NCBI GenBank assembly: GCA_937127195.1
Contig: CAKZLT010000378.1
Location: forward strand, 1-5,818
Length of the DNA: 5,818 nt
Reading direction: 5' to 3'
From: an uncultured Saprospiraceae bacterium
GTDB taxonomy: Bacteria; Bacteroidota; Bacteroidia; Chitinophagales; Saprospiraceae
Below, piece after piece: positions 3,919 to 5,818 of the stretch. Positions within the stretch are counted from its first letter, which is position 1; each line of letters opens with the position of its first letter. Made by a program: the position numbers and the translations under genes. The notes below the pieces were generated by a model. The model did no database searches and was not told the DNA's origin. It saw nothing but the letters and a program-made list of their open reading frames with translations.

Positions 3919-5818
3919 ATGATAAAAAAGATATACAGTATATTACTAATCATTTCTTTGTCTTTTTCCTTCTTGCAAGCACAAAATAATGATTGTGACG
4001 GAATGATTCGTATTGCTAAAGAAGGTTTTCAGATAGGAGATTTTAACAAAGTAATTGAAAGCCTTGAACCTTGCTTCAACGGTTCTAATACGTTTAGTAA
4101 TAATAGTTATCGCGAAGAAGCTTACGTTTTACTTGCGAGTACTTACATTGCCAAAGATTCTCTGAGCAGAGCAAGACAATTGGTCAGTCAACTCATTAAT
4201 TTAAACCCTTCTTTTCAGACTCGTAACGAGGATTTATTAACTTTCAAAATACTTGTTGAAGAAGCTCAAAGAGGTGACTTGCAAGCCAAAGTTTCTTCTG
4301 TTTCTAAGGTAGCAGAGAACTTATATGAAGCACCAGCTTCTGTTGTTTTGGTTACTGAAGAAGAAATCAAAAGACGTGGTTATTTGGATTTAGAAGCTTT
4401 ATTGCATGACCTACCAGGATTTGATATTTCACGTTCTAATGGTATTTTATACTCTACTATCTATCCTCGTGGCTATCGTTCTAATAATACAAACCGAATG
4501 CTTTTGTTAGTGGACGGAGTAGAAGAAAATGACCTTTGGGGTAATATAGTTTACTTATCTCGACAATATCCCATTTCTAATATAAAAAACGTTGAAGTTA
4601 TTTATGGTCCTGCATCTACCATTTATGGTGCAAATGCTTTTACTGGCGTTATTAGTATCAACACCAAAAATCCATCAGAATACATTGATAAAGATAAAGT
4701 GATTGGCGTATCTGCCGAAGCTGGTTATGGAGCTTGGAATACTCGCTACGTTGATGCAACAGTTGCGGCTGATTTTCCTAATAATAAAGCTAGTATTACT
4801 ATTACCGCTAGACTTTATCAATCAGATGAACAAGATTTTAGCAACGAATATTGGAATGACTTCGGAGAACGCTCTCTTTCTGATCCTTCGCCTTTGGTGT
4901 CAGATCCTACAATGGAAGGTTTATATCAATACAGAATGGGTATTTCGGATAATTCAAGTGCCAATACATTTTACCAAACTTATGGCAATCATTCTAATTC
5001 GGCTTATTTTAATTTAGGAATTGATGCTAATGGTGATTCTTCTATCAATTTGTCTAATGCTGGTTTAAATCGAGTTTTAGACCTCGAAAACAAACTTTGG
5101 TCAGAAACAGACTACTCTGACAAAACCAATGCAGGTACTTTCTCTGCTAAAATTAAAATTGGTAATTTAAAAATCGGCTGGCAATATTGGTACAAAGAAG
5201 AAGGCGTTGGGACTTGGTTCAACGACATTCGACAAGCAGGTACAAATGAAGGACAATACTGGTCGCCTTATAGTAATTTTCTATACGCACGATATGATAC
5301 TCGACTAAGTTCTGAGACGACTTTCACAAGTTTTACACGTTACAAAGTACATGGTTATCTAGAGAGTAACGTCTTAGTTGGGCTTAAGGGCTATTCGAAT
5401 GGTAGTTTGGGATTGACCGATTTGCTTGAAGAAACCGACACTTATTGGAGTCCTTACCCATTGACGACTCGCTCAAATCAAATGCGTCATGAGAACAGAA
5501 TGGTCTATGCTCCTAATGAAAACTTTAGTTTAGTGAGTGGTTTTGAGTTAAGGTACAGTGCCATTCAAGATAACTATGCCACTACTTCCAATGGTTCATC
5601 TAACGCGCAAGACCACTTTTTCTCTGGAGATGGTGGTATTTATAGCCAAATTCGTTATCAAAAAAATGAATTAACATTCACTGGAGGTTTCAGAATAGAC
5701 TATAACAAACTATTAGATACTGTTGGATATGCGAACAGTAGTACAGGTTATGGCATACAATTCAACCCTAGATTGGCGATTGTTTACCATCCTGGACAAT
5801 ATGTTTTCAAAGCAATTT
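3919..5818 (+). CDS. TonB-dependent outer-membrane receptor with N-terminal TPR-like domain, 3' end outside window
   Basis: Outer-membrane gated channel that imports a ligand using TonB/ExbBD energy; 633 codons are present, open to the right edge with no stop. Residues 1-22 are a Sec signal peptide (MIKK, hydrophobic core, LQAQ), probably cleaved near 21-22. Residues 23-118 are helical and TPR-like (GFQIGDFNKVIESLEPC at 36-52, YREEAYVLLASTYIAKDSLSRA at 64-85, then LINLNPSF), with Cys26 and Cys52 as a possible disulfide. The plug is at about 124-250: EAPASVVLVTEEEIKRRG at 137-154, LLHDLPGF at 161-168, LLLVDGV at 195-201, VEVIYGPASTIYGANAFTGVISI at 225-247. From 251 on, alternating aromatic/polar strands form the barrel (FSAKIKIGNLKIGWQYWY, GIYSQIRY). 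The usual carboxypeptidase-like beta-sandwich N-domain and the STN signalling domain are absent. No SusD gene is seen, though the downstream side is cut off. Ligand unknown; the plug resembles siderophore, heme or cobalamin-type receptors more than SusC. Confidence 0.93.
   Translation, partial: MIKKIYSILLIISLSFSFLQAQNNDCDGMIRIAKEGFQIGDFNKVIESLEPCFNGSNTFSNNSYREEAYVLLASTYIAKDSLSRARQLVSQLINLNPSFQTRNEDLLTFKILVEEAQRGDLQAKVSSVSKVAENLYEAPASVVLVTEEEIKRRGYLDLEALLHDLPGFDISRSNGILYSTIYPRGYRSNNTNRMLLLVDGVEENDLWGNIVYLSRQYPISNIKNVEVIYGPASTIYGANAFTGVISINTKNPSEYIDKDKVIGVSAEAGYGAWNTRYVDATVAADFPNNKASITITARLYQSDEQDFSNEYWNDFGERSLSDPSPLVSDPTMEGLYQYRMGISDNSSANTFYQTYGNHSNSAYFNLGIDANGDSSINLSNAGLNRVLDLENKLWSETDYSDKTNAGTFSAKIKIGNLKIGWQYWYKEEGVGTWFNDIRQAGTNEGQYWSPYSNFLYARYDTRLSSETTFTSFTRYKVHGYLESNVLVGLKGYSNGSLGLTDLLEETDTYWSPYPLTTRSNQMRHENRMVYAPNENFSLVSGFELRYSAIQDNYATTSNGSSNAQDHFFSGDGGIYSQIRYQKNELTFTGGFRIDYNKLLDTVGYANSSTGYGIQFNPRLAIVYHPGQYVFKAI

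Noticed and set aside
4703..5017. 104-codon plus-strand frame inside the TonB receptor
   Set aside because: The receptor frame is continuous from 3919 to the edge through the whole plug and barrel; this is an alternate-frame artefact.
2155..5818. A FecI/FecR/FecA-type signalling system linking the sigma factor and the TonB receptor
   Set aside because: There is no FecR-like gene, the receptor lacks an STN domain, the two genes are on opposite strands and an unrelated gene with its own terminator lies between them.

Overview
The window looks like chromosomal DNA of a member of the Bacteroidota. It is AT-rich, has no obvious Shine-Dalgarno sites, and carries a TonB-dependent receptor with a signal peptide ending in the sequence LQAQ. 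It also has an ECF sigma factor of the type common in Flavobacteriia and Saprospiria, followed by a 'MDLNEFK...W' multi-pass membrane protein. Genus cannot be read from the sequence. There are six protein genes, two of them cut by the window edges, and no tRNA, rRNA, CRISPR array or transposase.

Layout. (1) 1-831 (+): alpha/beta-hydrolase esterase with a complete catalytic triad, its 5' end probably outside the window. (2) 832-915: the whole gap between two convergent genes is a degenerate 7-bp tandem repeat that folds into a long hairpin, the likely shared terminator. (3) 916-2664 (-): a leftward cluster transcribed in the order ECF sigma factor, four-helix membrane protein (putative anti-sigma), small lipoprotein. 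(4) 2665-2883: divergent intergenic region with two 14-bp A/T palindromes, a possible leader peptide and a candidate promoter. (5) 2884-3747 (+): an uncharacterised protein with a short conserved N-terminal module and a Myb/SANT-like C-terminal helix-turn-helix. (6) 3748-3918: a strong hairpin terminator, then overlapping inverted repeats at a candidate promoter. (7) 3919 to the right edge (+): a TonB-dependent outer-membrane receptor with an unusual N-terminal TPR-like domain; its 3' end is missing.

How the genes relate. The sigma factor and the membrane protein probably form a regulator pair, with the lipoprotein as a possible envelope partner or target. This is family-based inference, because the membrane protein is not a recognisable FecR- or RseA-type anti-sigma. 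The junction of the pair is notable: three perfect copies of a 7-bp repeat overlap the sigma stop codon, and losing one copy would fuse the two proteins in frame. The esterase, the Myb-like protein and the receptor look like independent transcription units. I see no complete new defence or mobile system. The best leads are the two heptamer arrays at gene ends, the sigma/membrane-protein junction, the Myb-like protein with an unrecognised central domain, and the TPR-TonB receptor fusion.
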